In this document: one piece after another, positions 1 to 8,228 of the stretch
Layout: the number at the start of each line of letters is the position of its first letter
How positions within the stretch are numbered: position 1 is the stretch's first letter
Assembly (NCBI RefSeq): GCF_002042965.1
Contig: NZ_MZNT01000006.1
Coordinates: 310,001-374,000 of the forward strand
Direction of reading: 5' to 3'
Source: Paenibacillus sp. 32352
Lineage (GTDB): Bacteria > Bacillota > Bacilli > Paenibacillales > NBRC-103111
DNA length: 64,000 nucleotides
The notes under the pieces: generated by a model
Seen by the model: only the letters and a program-made list of their open reading frames with translations
Told to the model about the DNA's origin: nothing
Databases searched by the model: none
Made by a program: the position numbers and the translations under genes

Positions 1-110
1 GATTGTTTAATATATAGCGGCAAAGTCGGGAGGAGCAAATAAAACCCAAAGCATAGGAAGAACATCGACAGCGTGAGACTGACAAAAGATGTCGTCCATA
101 AACGTCCCAT
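1..110 (-). CDS. MFS transporter, N-terminal part (runs off the window)
   Basis: Only the first 36 codons are present; the gene continues beyond base 1. The start ATG (108-110) has an AAAGAGGGTG ribosome-binding site. The visible peptide begins MGRLWTTSFVSLTLSMF and continues through a hydrophobic first helix to LLLPTLPLYIKQ, the pattern of helix 1 in 12-helix major facilitator drug exporters (loop LPLYxxxLG). It follows a TetR gene in the same direction, and a palindrome (133-150) lies in the short gap, so the pump is probably repressed by that TetR. Substrate cannot be told. Confidence 0.7.
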   Translation of the reverse strand, partial: MGRLWTTSFVSLTLSMFFLCFGFYLLLPTLPLYIKQ

Positions 111-132
111 CGTAAGCACCCTCTTTCTTTGT

Positions 133-150
133 TTAGTTATCACTAACTAA
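133..150. promoter_or_regulatory. TetR operator 2 (before the MFS gene)
   Basis: Perfect inverted repeat TTAGTTA-TCAC-TAACTAA between the tetR stop and the MFS start. It matches the palindrome at 772-787 in both arm sequence and 4-bp spacer, so one protein probably binds both. That the adjacent TetR is this protein is inference. Confidence 0.7.
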
Positions 151-167
151 CATTTTGGATAAAAAAA

Positions 168-752
168 TTATATGGTCAACCCCTTTGCTATAATGGCTAT
201 CGAAGCTTGCAGGTTATCATTTGGAGAAGCGGGTGCAATACTCTCTAACAGCAAACCGGCAACAAATTTCCCGTAATTGAACCTCATTAGCGTTAAGGCC
301 TGGGTTTCCGGGTTGCCTTTGACTACTTTGCCTTGTTGCTGCATGACACGGAAATATTCGGTAACAATATTGAGAAATTTAGTAGCTTTATTGTGTAAGC
401 TCAAGTGGATTTCAGGCATCGTTTTCCGTTCCAAGATGGAAATCAAATAAATTTTTTTGTTTCTGGCCAGTACATCGTGGTACAGCTCGCTGATCATCAA
501 CAAATCTGTTTCGAGTTCGTACTTGAGATTTTGTTGGATGGTCTGCTCAATCGGCGAGGAGAACATATAATTATCGATAATGGCATCCAATATGGCTTTT
601 TTGGAGCCAAACGTCCGAAATACAGTCATCTCGCTAACGGAAGCGGCAGCGGCGATTTCCTTAACGGTTACCGCCTTATACCCTTTCTCGGACATGAGAT
701 CGATGGTGGACGACAATATTTTTTCAGCCGTGCTTTCCGTTCTGACACTCAA
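168..752 (-). CDS. TetR/AcrR family transcriptional repressor
   Basis: A 194-residue protein with an N-terminal TetR helix-turn-helix (AEKILSSTIDLMSEKGYKAV, then VKEIAAAASVSEMTVFRTFGS) and a variable ligand-binding C-terminus. I start it at the TTG at 750-752 (LSVRTES), because AAAGAGGG lies 6 bases upstream. The longer reading frame to 791 would translate through the palindrome at 772-787, which is better read as the gene's own operator. The downstream gene is an MFS pump with a second copy of the same palindrome, the classic repressor/exporter pair. Ligand unknown. Confidence 0.88.
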   Translation of the reverse strand: MSVRTESTAEKILSSTIDLMSEKGYKAVTVKEIAAAASVSEMTVFRTFGSKKAILDAIIDNYMFSSPIEQTIQQNLKYELETDLLMISELYHDVLARNKKIYLISILERKTMPEIHLSLHNKATKFLNIVTEYFRVMQQQGKVVKGNPETQALTLMRFNYGKFVAGLLLESIAPASPNDNLQASIAIIAKGLTI

Positions 753-771
753 GAATATCCCTCTTTTTCGA

Positions 772-787
772 TAGTTATCGGTAACTA
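772..787. promoter_or_regulatory. TetR operator 1 (autoregulatory)
   Basis: Inverted repeat TAGTTA-TCGG-TAACTA directly upstream of the tetR ribosome-binding site. Same arms and spacing as the site at 133-150. Its position argues for autorepression and for the shorter tetR start. Confidence 0.7.
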
Positions 788-791
788 ACAT

Positions 792-1083
792 TTTTTTATA
801 ATTCTACATCTCTGAAAAGTGAATGTCAATCGTCCCATTGCCTATAAGATATCCAGTGACCTCCAAAGCGAAATGAGAAAACCTCTATCGAGGCCTTTCG
901 AAGACGTGCGACCGCGTTTAGATGTAGGTTTTATCGCCAAATAGAATTTTCACATCCTATGACCTTGGTGTCTTATAAACTCTATTATGGTAAAATAACC
1001 CCACAAAGTGGGGCCTTGGCTTCGATGCTGATTCAGGTACTTTGCGGGGAGCCCCGAAATTTATAAACCCTGTAATAGTAAAA
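792..1083. other. Intergenic stretch with imperfect direct repeat
   Basis: No gene is supported. Two related segments start TTATAAAC at 973 and 1061 (about 29 bases, roughly four in five matching). Each is followed by a hairpin: CCCCAC-AAA-GTGGGG near 999-1012, and the SLH-gene terminator at 1084-1121. Confidence 0.4.
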
Positions 1084-1121
1084 AACAACCATCGACGACA
1101 TGAAAGTCGTCAATGGTTGTT
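1084..1121 (-). terminator. Rho-independent terminator of the SLH protein gene
   Basis: A 15-bp stem (ACAACCATCGACGAC at 1085-1099 with GTCGTCAATGGTTGT at 1106-1120, one mismatch) with a run of T on the minus strand, just after the stop at 1134. Confidence 0.85.
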
Positions 1122-1133
1122 CGGTATAACTGT

Positions 1134-4100
1134 TTACTTATCGATTAAATCGGTCGTCTTAAGCATTCTTTCAATCAGCGCTGCCGCTTCCGCCCGCGTC
1201 ATGTTCTCTTGCGGCTTCAGCAGTTGACCTGCGCTGCCTTCGACAATGCCGGCGCGAATCATCCGCGCCACCGTCTCGCGCGCCCAATCGGACAGATTCG
1301 CCGCATCGCCATATACCGAAAGCGTAGCTTTGATCTCTGCTTGGCTCAAGGCCGCACTCTGCGGTCTAACCAGGTTGTAAGCCCGGGCGATCATCGCGAT
1401 CCCCTGCTCACGGGTGATCTGCTGGTCACCGCGGAACATACCGTCTTCGTAGCCTTCGACGATGCCGAATTCGCTGGCAACGGATACGCCATTATGATAC
1501 CAGGCGGTGGAAGCAACGTCATGGAACGCGTTCTGTGTTGCCTTCTGACCCATTAATCCCATTCCCGTTGCAGCCATCACTGCAAACTCCGAACGGTTGA
1601 TATTGCGATCCGGCGAGAAGTCATTGTTCCCCGTTCCGGCAAGAATGAGTCTGGCGGCTACATTATTAACCGTCATATGAGCCCAGTGGCTCTTCACATC
1701 ACTGAAGTCCTGAGGATTCCAAATGACGGAGTAATTTCCATGGCTGCGTAAATCCTGAATCCTAGCAAAATACCGGTTGCTGATCTTCGTAACGACAGTC
1801 GGTACATGATTCACCGTTCCATCCGGGTTCACGATCACTCCGGTCGTAATCCGGTTCGGGTCGATGCCTTCAGGAAGCGCAATATATCTCGGCGCATACC
1901 CGCCCAATTGCTCTGAACGGATAGTCTGCCCTGCGCGGGAGAAGGCCAAGTCGAGACTAACCGGATTCACCAGCAGCTCATAGCCGCCGTTCACTGCACG
2001 GCTGCGAGCGTTGTCGATGAGAGCTTGCTCTGAAAGCCGAATGGTAACATTCACGGCAATATCGCCAAGTGCCGCATCGCCGAATTGTTTCGCGATCGCG
2101 CTAAGGTCCAGCTGGCTGCTAGGCACCGGATAGATAGCCAGCAAGTTCCCGATTTCCAGGCTCGAGCCGGTATCCTTCAATTGCTTGACCATGGCTGCCG
2201 TTAAGCCTTGTACCTGTATATCGCCGTCACCCGGTACGCGAATCGCCAGATGCTGCGCGCCCCCTTGGGACAAGATGCCGTTGAGCTTATCTCCATCGAT
2301 CTTCACAGTGGTAACACCGTCTTGCCCTGCCGTTTGTGTTGCAAACGAGGTTTGGTTATCGTTCACCGTCGTGACGATGTCGCCGGAATTAGAAGCACTG
2401 CCGCCTCCGCCTCCACCGCTTGGCCGGTTATTTCCGGAGGATGTTGCTCTAATGATGGTGATCGTATATTCTTTGATACGGCCATCCCGGTCGGTCACTT
2501 TCACCGTTACCGTATTAACACCGGGGTTGAGCGGAAGTGCTGCACTTGTTGCTCCGCTGGCCACTTCGCTGAAGGTACCTCCGTTAACGGCAATTTCGAT
2601 CTTAGCACCCGGATCGAGCGCTACAGGTGTCCATTGCAGCTGGTATACACTGCCGGACACGGTCATCGAGTAAGCTTCCTTGTCCGATTCGAAGGCCGGA
2701 TTCAAGCCGACGGTGGACGGAGTGAGCGAGACCAGCTTGTTCGTGGTCCGGATGATTTCCAGCGTATAAGTCGTTTGCTTGCCGTCCGTACCGGTCACTT
2801 GCACCTGAATGGTGTTCAAGCCTTCCTTGAGCGGAAGCTTGTTCCAGTCCGAAGCACTGACCGGGTTACCGTTCAAGGTAATGGCGACTTTGCTACCCGA
2901 ATGTAGCGCTTGCGGGTCGATACCGACCGTAGTCACTCCGTTTGGTACAACTGCTTTATAGTTCAACTGACGTCCGTCGAATGCCGGGGTCAGCGCGATC
3001 GGATTGCCGTTCGCATCACCCACTTGGAGCGAGACGAGTCCAGGCTCACCATTCACCGAAACCAGACGATTGCGCGCATCGTTCAGCGCAGCCAGCGCTG
3101 CATTGACCTCAGCTTGCGTTGCATTCGGATCGTTCAATACCTTCTCGGCTTGCTTCAACGCATCCTGCAGCACCTGCCAGCTTTCTGGCGTATAGGCGTT
3201 CTTCTCCAGGTTCTCGCTCTTAATGTCGTTTACTTTCGCTTGCAGTACCGTTTTGTCAACGACAGCGACCGTAAAGGTCTTCGTCTTGATCACCATCTTG
3301 CCATTTTTCGTCGCCGTCACTTCGACCTTGTACTCGCCTGGGGCAAGATCAACGGATGGAGTGAAGCTCCACGTACCATCCCCATTCACAGTAACAGTTG
3401 GAGTTGCTACGATATGACCGGCATGATCGTAAACGACGGCCGTAACTGTTGATCCCGGTTCGGTTGTTCCTGCAAATTCAGGCTTGGACTCGGTAACGGT
3501 TGAGCCGCCTGGTTTGGTGATGACTAGCGCTGTCTCTTTAGTAGCCACGGTCAATGCCTTGGTTTTCTTTGTAGTCTTGCCGTTTTTCACGGCCGTAACC
3601 TCAAACGTATAATCGCCGTCAGGCAGGTCGGTTTCCGGCGCAAAGCTCCACGTACCATCCCTATTCACAGTAACAGTTGGAGTTGCTACGATGTGACCAG
3701 CATGATCGTAAACGACGGCCGTAACCGTTGACCCCGGTTCGGATGTTCCTTTGATCTCCGGCTTAGGGATAGTTACGGTATTGCCGCTTGGCTCCGTGAT
3801 GGTTAAGGTGGCGAAAAACGGATCTTCCGCATTCCGCGAAAAGTTATCTACTACATTATCGTTGGTACCTTTTAAGTTTCCATTCGTTTTATCGTACTCA
3901 ACCGCCACAATCCGGCTGCTGTTCACATCGGCGCCGTCCGGTAACTTAATGGTTACGATTTTGGCGTTCGTTGTATCGACGAGGATGGATTCAATCGGAA
4001 TTTGCTGGCCTTCCACGGTGACAGTAAACCCGTCTTTTACATCCGCTGCCGTCAATTTCACCGGATAATCAAACTTAAGTGTGATTGTTTTCGAAGCAGC

Positions 4101-7070
4101 ATCAATACTTGCCGATTCCAGCTTCGGAACTTTTAATACTAGGCCATTCATTGCCGCTGTCAATGCATCTTTTGCCTGATCAATTTGCTTCTGTGTAGCC
4201 GTACCGTCTACCAGAACAGCACTGGCATTCGATAACGCCGTTTGGTAAGCGGCCCAGCTTTCTGCTGTGTACTTCTCTTCTGCATAAGCAGGGGAACCGC
4301 CAACCACTGTTTGCAATTCGTCCCTATATGTTCTGGCAAACGTAAAGTATTTTACATCATTGCTATTGATCTTGACTTCATAACTGCCGTTTAATTTGTT
4401 AGCTTCGACAGGGTCATTGAAATTCACTCCGTCTTCACTTGTAAGCAAGTAGTAATTATCGATAGGCGCTGCGGCATCATTCGAAAGTAATTTGAAAGTT
4501 ACGTTCTGTTCGGTGTTATTTTTCCAGTTCGGACTGGCTTCAACCTTAAACACACGTTCCATTCTTTTCAAATAATGTTCTGTCGTTCCGGGCGCATGAT
4601 TGGTTTTAAGCGTATAATTTGTTGCCGCATTATTATCACTGAACGTAAAGAACGATTTCTCGACATCTATAACAGTCGGATTATCTTCATTCGTTGATTC
4701 AAAGTGATCACCATCGCTATCACTATCGCTGTCGCCATTACCTATGGCCACCGCTACCAAAGCCCCGGCTTCTTCCGACCGGGACATTCTTTGGTCCAAA
4801 GCTCCATCTTTACCTATTCCGGTAATCCGGTAACCATAACCGGCGTTATTTGCAGCTGTCCACATGGTTGTGGTGCCGTCGCTGGCAATATAATTAACCG
4901 GGGTGCTGCCATCTGGACTTGTCAATGTGAGTCCATATTTTAATGCAAAGTAGCTGGTCACTTTTTGCCGGTCAATATCGCCAAGCTTATTGTCGAAAAC
5001 CAGCACCTCTGCAACATTACCGTTGGTCATGGGTGCATTATGAGCGCCGCCGATGTAGTGATTAACTGTAGGTACTGTAGTCCATTGCGTTGTGTTTGTT
5101 GAGTCTGTTTTCTCCTGATAACCATTAATAGAGAGGCTCCAATCGCCTATGCCGCTCCAAACATTCAATAAATGAGGTCTAGTTATATCTTTAGTTGGTG
5201 TTACTGTTTTCTTAGCAGTAGTACCGAAATCTGAAGTAATGTCTGTTTTGGTATATTTCATGTACCCCATCCTGGCTCCCCCGAGCTCCCATGGGAATCC
5301 TTGGGTTCCGGCAATTTGTACGGATAAAACTTCCCTTTTGCCAGATGCAGGGGGATTAGAAAACGGCGAATTAGTATTGAACATGACTCTTGATCCGGTT
5401 TGGGGGACAGTTACATCATGATAATTAATCCGTTTTGTCCCTAGATTTGCAATTAATTGCCCACTGCTAACTGGATTACCAGTATAAATATCCCATGATC
5501 TCGAATTATCAGCGAGATCCTGTATTTTTGCAATATACTGCTGATTATCGGTTCCAGTTGTTGTTGGGCTTCCTGCTGCTTCCCAACCTTTAGTCAGCTC
5601 AAACCAAGAGATTAGATCGGTATCTAATCCGGCTGGAACCATTTGTTTCTCCCTTGCGAAGGTAAACGTAGCAACATTTCCAAATTTATTAGTATTAAGC
5701 TGAACTTTACCATTCGTTAGCCGCAAATTCTTATCAAACTTGCCATTGATCAACAGATAGTATGTATATCTCGATTGTATAACTGACTGGTCTAATGACA
5801 ACGTAATCCCGGCATCCGCCCAATTATTCGTTTTTTGAACGGTGAACTGACGCGGCATGCTCTTTAGCCCTGTAGGAGCACCCGAGTCGGCAACGTCCTC
5901 AGTAAAGTCTGTGCTTTTATTATTGTCGCCAAACATAAAGAACGATCGATCGTTATTTATGTCGAAACCGGTGATCGCCGCATTCGAAGCACCAATCTTA
6001 TCCCCGAGCGCAATAGTTACCAGCGCATTGTCTTCCTGCGAAACGGATTGTTTTTGTTTCAGCGCGCTGGCGTCATCCCGACCGAGTCCGGTAATCCGGT
6101 AAGTAGCATCTGTGCTATTCCCAGGATTCCAGAATACTCCTTTATTGCTATCTATGTATTCCTCAATACCGGTGCCGTCCGGCTTCTTAATCGTCAAGCC
6201 ATATTTGATTCCAAGGTAACTATTGACCTGTTTTCTCTCTTCAGGTTCTAGCGCGCGATTGTATACAATAAGCTCGGATGTCGCTCCGTTTAAAACCGAA
6301 CTATGACCAGCGCCAAAATAGTAAGTAGTTGTAATACCCTCTTGCGAATTGAACTTAGAAGGCGTGTAAGGAGTTATGACGGCCGGCTCTCCAATGCGCT
6401 TTCCATCCAGAGAAAGATCCCACACATGCTTGTTCTCACTGCTGTTAAATAGGTTCGATACGTGCATCACATGCGTATTCGTCGAATTCTGCTGGTCGGT
6501 ATCCAATGAACGGCTTTGCCGGGTAGCGACATCAGTACCAAAATATGAGGAAATTGTATCCCTGGTATATTTTGCCTTTTCGCCAGGAATACTATCCGGA
6601 AAGTCGCCACCAAGCTCCCAAGGGAACCCCGCATTATTAGTGGCATTGCTTTGCACGGAAAAAACTTCTCTGGATAGATCGTCTACATTAAACTTATTAA
6701 GGGAAAGAAAGCCATTGGTCGAGCCCTTTGTCAAGCCCGGGTTATAGTTAATCGCATCGGGTTTGTACTGGGCAGTCGAGGCGTTTTGCCAATTTCTTTC
6801 CCCTGCCAGATCATTTACATGATGAATTGCACTAGCAGTAGTGGGAGCAATCGGGTTAGAAGCAGTAGCGTACACACTGTCTGCCACACTCAAATTGACC
6901 CAAGAAATCAGGCCATCTGCAACTCCGCCTGGCCCAGTCATCACAGTCGGCGCAGCAGCCGCTTTCTGTGGCACAACGCCGACAATGCTTCCGAACAGTA
7001 AGGCCGCGCTGAACGTTAAGTTCATGCCTTTTTTCCATTTTTGTTTAACGATTCCAAATCTTGCGGACAC
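1134..7070 (-). CDS. Giant multidomain S-layer-homology (SLH) surface protein
   Basis: About 1,978 residues, secreted and anchored to cell-wall polysaccharide by SLH repeats. Order (residues): signal peptide 1-40 ending QKAAAA; two paired LamG/concanavalin-like blocks at about 45-480 and 483-925, each opening with xDLISWxxL and holding a YLGIKYGLT-type segment; FIVAR motif about 926-1000; SwmB-like beta domain about 1000-1085; two near-identical Ig-like domains about 1090-1270 (DNA repeat of 279 bp); second FIVAR about 1273-1345; two cadherin-like beta-sandwich domains about 1348-1550; glycine/serine linker about 1556; a conserved pre-SLH domain; three SLH repeats about 1795-1975. GTG at 7068-7070 sits 10 bases after AGGAGG; the TTG at 7079 is too close to it. 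Its 300-base leader carries a c-di-GMP riboswitch, so expression probably follows the motile/sessile switch. Likely an adhesin or matrix protein; the binding partner cannot be read. Confidence 0.9.
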   Translation of the reverse strand: MSARFGIVKQKWKKGMNLTFSAALLFGSIVGVVPQKAAAAPTVMTGPGGVADGLISWVNLSVADSVYATASNPIAPTTASAIHHVNDLAGERNWQNASTAQYKPDAINYNPGLTKGSTNGFLSLNKFNVDDLSREVFSVQSNATNNAGFPWELGGDFPDSIPGEKAKYTRDTISSYFGTDVATRQSRSLDTDQQNSTNTHVMHVSNLFNSSENKHVWDLSLDGKRIGEPAVITPYTPSKFNSQEGITTTYYFGAGHSSVLNGATSELIVYNRALEPEERKQVNSYLGIKYGLTIKKPDGTGIEEYIDSNKGVFWNPGNSTDATYRITGLGRDDASALKQKQSVSQEDNALVTIALGDKIGASNAAITGFDINNDRSFFMFGDNNKSTDFTEDVADSGAPTGLKSMPRQFTVQKTNNWADAGITLSLDQSVIQSRYTYYLLINGKFDKNLRLTNGKVQLNTNKFGNVATFTFAREKQMVPAGLDTDLISWFELTKGWEAAGSPTTTGTDNQQYIAKIQDLADNSRSWDIYTGNPVSSGQLIANLGTKRINYHDVTVPQTGSRVMFNTNSPFSNPPASGKREVLSVQIAGTQGFPWELGGARMGYMKYTKTDITSDFGTTAKKTVTPTKDITRPHLLNVWSGIGDWSLSINGYQEKTDSTNTTQWTTVPTVNHYIGGAHNAPMTNGNVAEVLVFDNKLGDIDRQKVTSYFALKYGLTLTSPDGSTPVNYIASDGTTTMWTAANNAGYGYRITGIGKDGALDQRMSRSEEAGALVAVAIGNGDSDSDSDGDHFESTNEDNPTVIDVEKSFFTFSDNNAATNYTLKTNHAPGTTEHYLKRMERVFKVEASPNWKNNTEQNVTFKLLSNDAAAPIDNYYLLTSEDGVNFNDPVEANKLNGSYEVKINSNDVKYFTFARTYRDELQTVVGGSPAYAEEKYTAESWAAYQTALSNASAVLVDGTATQKQIDQAKDALTAAMNGLVLKVPKLESASIDAASKTITLKFDYPVKLTAADVKDGFTVTVEGQQIPIESILVDTTNAKIVTIKLPDGADVNSSRIVAVEYDKTNGNLKGTNDNVVDNFSRNAEDPFFATLTITEPSGNTVTIPKPEIKGTSEPGSTVTAVVYDHAGHIVATPTVTVNRDGTWSFAPETDLPDGDYTFEVTAVKNGKTTKKTKALTVATKETALVITKPGGSTVTESKPEFAGTTEPGSTVTAVVYDHAGHIVATPTVTVNGDGTWSFTPSVDLAPGEYKVEVTATKNGKMVIKTKTFTVAVVDKTVLQAKVNDIKSENLEKNAYTPESWQVLQDALKQAEKVLNDPNATQAEVNAALAALNDARNRLVSVNGEPGLVSLQVGDANGNPIALTPAFDGRQLNYKAVVPNGVTTVGIDPQALHSGSKVAITLNGNPVSASDWNKLPLKEGLNTIQVQVTGTDGKQTTYTLEIIRTTNKLVSLTPSTVGLNPAFESDKEAYSMTVSGSVYQLQWTPVALDPGAKIEIAVNGGTFSEVASGATSAALPLNPGVNTVTVKVTDRDGRIKEYTITIIRATSSGNNRPSGGGGGGSASNSGDIVTTVNDNQTSFATQTAGQDGVTTVKIDGDKLNGILSQGGAQHLAIRVPGDGDIQVQGLTAAMVKQLKDTGSSLEIGNLLAIYPVPSSQLDLSAIAKQFGDAALGDIAVNVTIRLSEQALIDNARSRAVNGGYELLVNPVSLDLAFSRAGQTIRSEQLGGYAPRYIALPEGIDPNRITTGVIVNPDGTVNHVPTVVTKISNRYFARIQDLRSHGNYSVIWNPQDFSDVKSHWAHMTVNNVAARLILAGTGNNDFSPDRNINRSEFAVMAATGMGLMGQKATQNAFHDVASTAWYHNGVSVASEFGIVEGYEDGMFRGDQQITREQGIAMIARAYNLVRPQSAALSQAEIKATLSVYGDAANLSDWARETVARMIRAGIVEGSAGQLLKPQENMTRAEAAALIERMLKTTDLIDK

Positions 7071-7154
7071 GCTTATCAAACCTCCTCTTGTTTAAAGTTG
7101 CGTCCAAAGTCAACGCAAAGTGTTACAAATTTTATTGCCCAACGAAAAATTTGT

Positions 7155-7235
7155 TTAGATGATTTCGGTTTTTAAGAACTGAGTCATAAAAATTTGGGCA
7201 TAAATCCCCAGTTCTCCTGGGCAAGTTGGTTGCAT
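7155..7235 (-). CDS. Possible 26-residue leader peptide
   Basis: Short ORF between the riboswitch and the SLH gene. It begins ATG CAA CCA ACT TGC (MQPTCPGELGIYAQ) and ends TEII-stop. It has a strong AAAAAAGGAG site 8 bases upstream, as good as that of the SLH gene. The downstream gene starts 84 bases after its stop. It could be a regulatory uORF or a real micro-protein; nothing in the peptide identifies it. Confidence 0.4.
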   Translation of the reverse strand: MQPTCPGELGIYAQIFMTQFLKTEII

Positions 7236-7369
7236 TGTCCAGTCTCCTTTTTTAATTTAAACTCTTCCTGCAACCAGGTTCTGCACGGACCAAACCACTC
7301 CCATTCAACTATCGTTTTGCAGGTCCCTTCCTCTGATGTCTACGGGCACACAAAGAAAGCCAATCAGTT

Positions 7370-7452
7370 GGCAACCCAGCTACCATCCCAAAATTACTTT
7401 GGGGAAGGCCCGCGGCTTTGCGTCCCTGCCTTTCGGCCAGGTTTGCCTTTTT
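7370..7452 (-). ncRNA. c-di-GMP-I riboswitch (GEMM aptamer)
   Basis: On the minus strand the sequence reads GGCAAACC, then a stem capped by GAAA (CCGAAAGG), GGGACGCAAAGCC, a second stem with a variable tip, and ATGGTAGCTGGGTTGCC. These are the hallmark conserved blocks of the GEMM-I class in the right order, including the GNRA tetraloop that docks in the second stem. It lies about 300 bases upstream of the SLH start at 7070, in the same orientation. No clear terminator follows it before the leader ORF, so the mode of control (termination, translation or uORF) is unknown. Confidence 0.9.
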
Positions 7453-7564
7453 CAGTTATATTGGCATTACATAATTCTACAAGTCAAAACTGAACAATTT
7501 CTGAACAAGTCGGAATTTGTCGAAAATGTCCCGCTCGTTCTAACCGATGACAAAACAAAACAAA

Positions 7565-7598
7565 GAAGCATCAAAGACATTGAATTCTTTGATGCTTC
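7565..7598 (-). terminator. Terminator between the VOC gene and the SLH leader
   Basis: Perfect 13-bp stem GAAGCATCAAAGA / TCTTTGATGCTTC with an 8-base loop. On the minus strand it is followed by TTTGTTTTGTTTTG. It would stop transcription coming from the VOC gene and insulate the riboswitch leader. Confidence 0.8.
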
Positions 7599-7619
7599 TC
7601 ATAACGCCAACTTTGTGCT

Positions 7620-7663
7620 TACTTATGATACGATCTCCGCACTGTCTGTAACGGCAAGTTTGA
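7620..7663 (-). repeat. rlmH-3'-end-like (SCC-like) att site 1
   Basis: Minus strand reads CTTGCCGTTACAGACAG, then TGCGGAGATCG, then TATCATAAGTA. The core at 7620-7630 equals the cores at sites 2 and 4 and the segment coding YHK-stop at the end of rlmH. The left flank (GCCGTTACAGACAG) is shared with site 3. Calling it an attachment scar is inference; the repeat itself is visible. Confidence 0.6.
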
Positions 7664-7683
7664 AGGCCTTCCTTTACTGCCCC

Positions 7684-8088
7684 TCAATGTCTACCTCTAA
7701 ACCGTTTCATCGCCTCCTCGGTCACCGGCTCGAAGAGGTTAAGAAGGTTGCCGTCGGGATCGCGGAACAGCATAGAACGGTTCCCCCACGGCATCGTGGT
7801 CGGTTCCTTTACCCAATTATCGACAAATGGCTTCAAGCGCACATATTCAGCATCGACATCGTCGACGCGGAACTCAATAATGACAGTGCGATTGTTGGCC
7901 CCCACAACGGAACCGGCGCCGATTAGCTGCGCTGTCTGGGAGTGGCCGATTGCAAGGGTGCATGATGGCACAACGAGTTCGGCAAATACGGGCGCGGGTC
8001 GCTCCGCCGAAACCCCCATGACTTTCTCATAGAACTCGACGAGACGATCCACATCGTCAGTAATGATGCGTACAGAAGCGAAATTCAT
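7684..8088 (-). CDS. VOC family protein (glyoxalase/bleomycin-resistance fold)
   Basis: 134 residues with the two beta-alpha-beta-beta-beta modules of vicinal-oxygen-chelate proteins: SVRIITDDVDRLVEFYEKVM at the start and MLFRDPDGNLLNLFEP near the end, which holds the usual metal-site glutamate. Members bind or modify small toxic molecules or act as dioxygenases and lyases; the sequence does not say which. AAGGATG lies upstream of the ATG. Downstream of a WYL regulator in the same direction (111-base gap with a hairpin between), so it may be that regulator's target. Confidence 0.85.
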   Translation of the reverse strand: MNFASVRIITDDVDRLVEFYEKVMGVSAERPAPVFAELVVPSCTLAIGHSQTAQLIGAGSVVGANNRTVIIEFRVDDVDAEYVRLKPFVDNWVKEPTTMPWGNRSMLFRDPDGNLLNLFEPVTEEAMKRFRGRH

Positions 8089-8194
8089 AACATATCATCC
8101 TTCCTAGTAATAATAGGTGCTGTGTCCCACAGCCGTTGCATAACATATTTTTTACTTATCTATCTCCTTTACATTTACATGTCCAATTATAAAA

Positions 8195-8228
8195 AAACGC
8201 TACTGACAACGTTATGTCAGTAGCGTTT
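8195..8228 (-). terminator. Terminator at the end of the WYL regulator, containing CTGACA-N6-TGTCAG
   Basis: Perfect 14-bp stem AAACGCTACTGACA / TGTCAGTAGCGTTT, followed on the minus strand by TTTTTTT. It overlaps the last codons of the WYL gene. Its inner part CTGACA-N6-TGTCAG is repeated at 11694-11711 before the DinB gene, so it may also be a protein-binding site. Confidence 0.75.

Noticed and set aside
2185..3452. Several long plus-strand open frames across the first SLH gene
   Set aside because: They mirror the repetitive, low-complexity antisense of the surface protein, have no ribosome-binding sites and no family pattern.
7194..7926. Plus-strand frames across the riboswitch and VOC region
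   Set aside because: They run opposite to a well-supported riboswitch and VOC gene and have no motifs.
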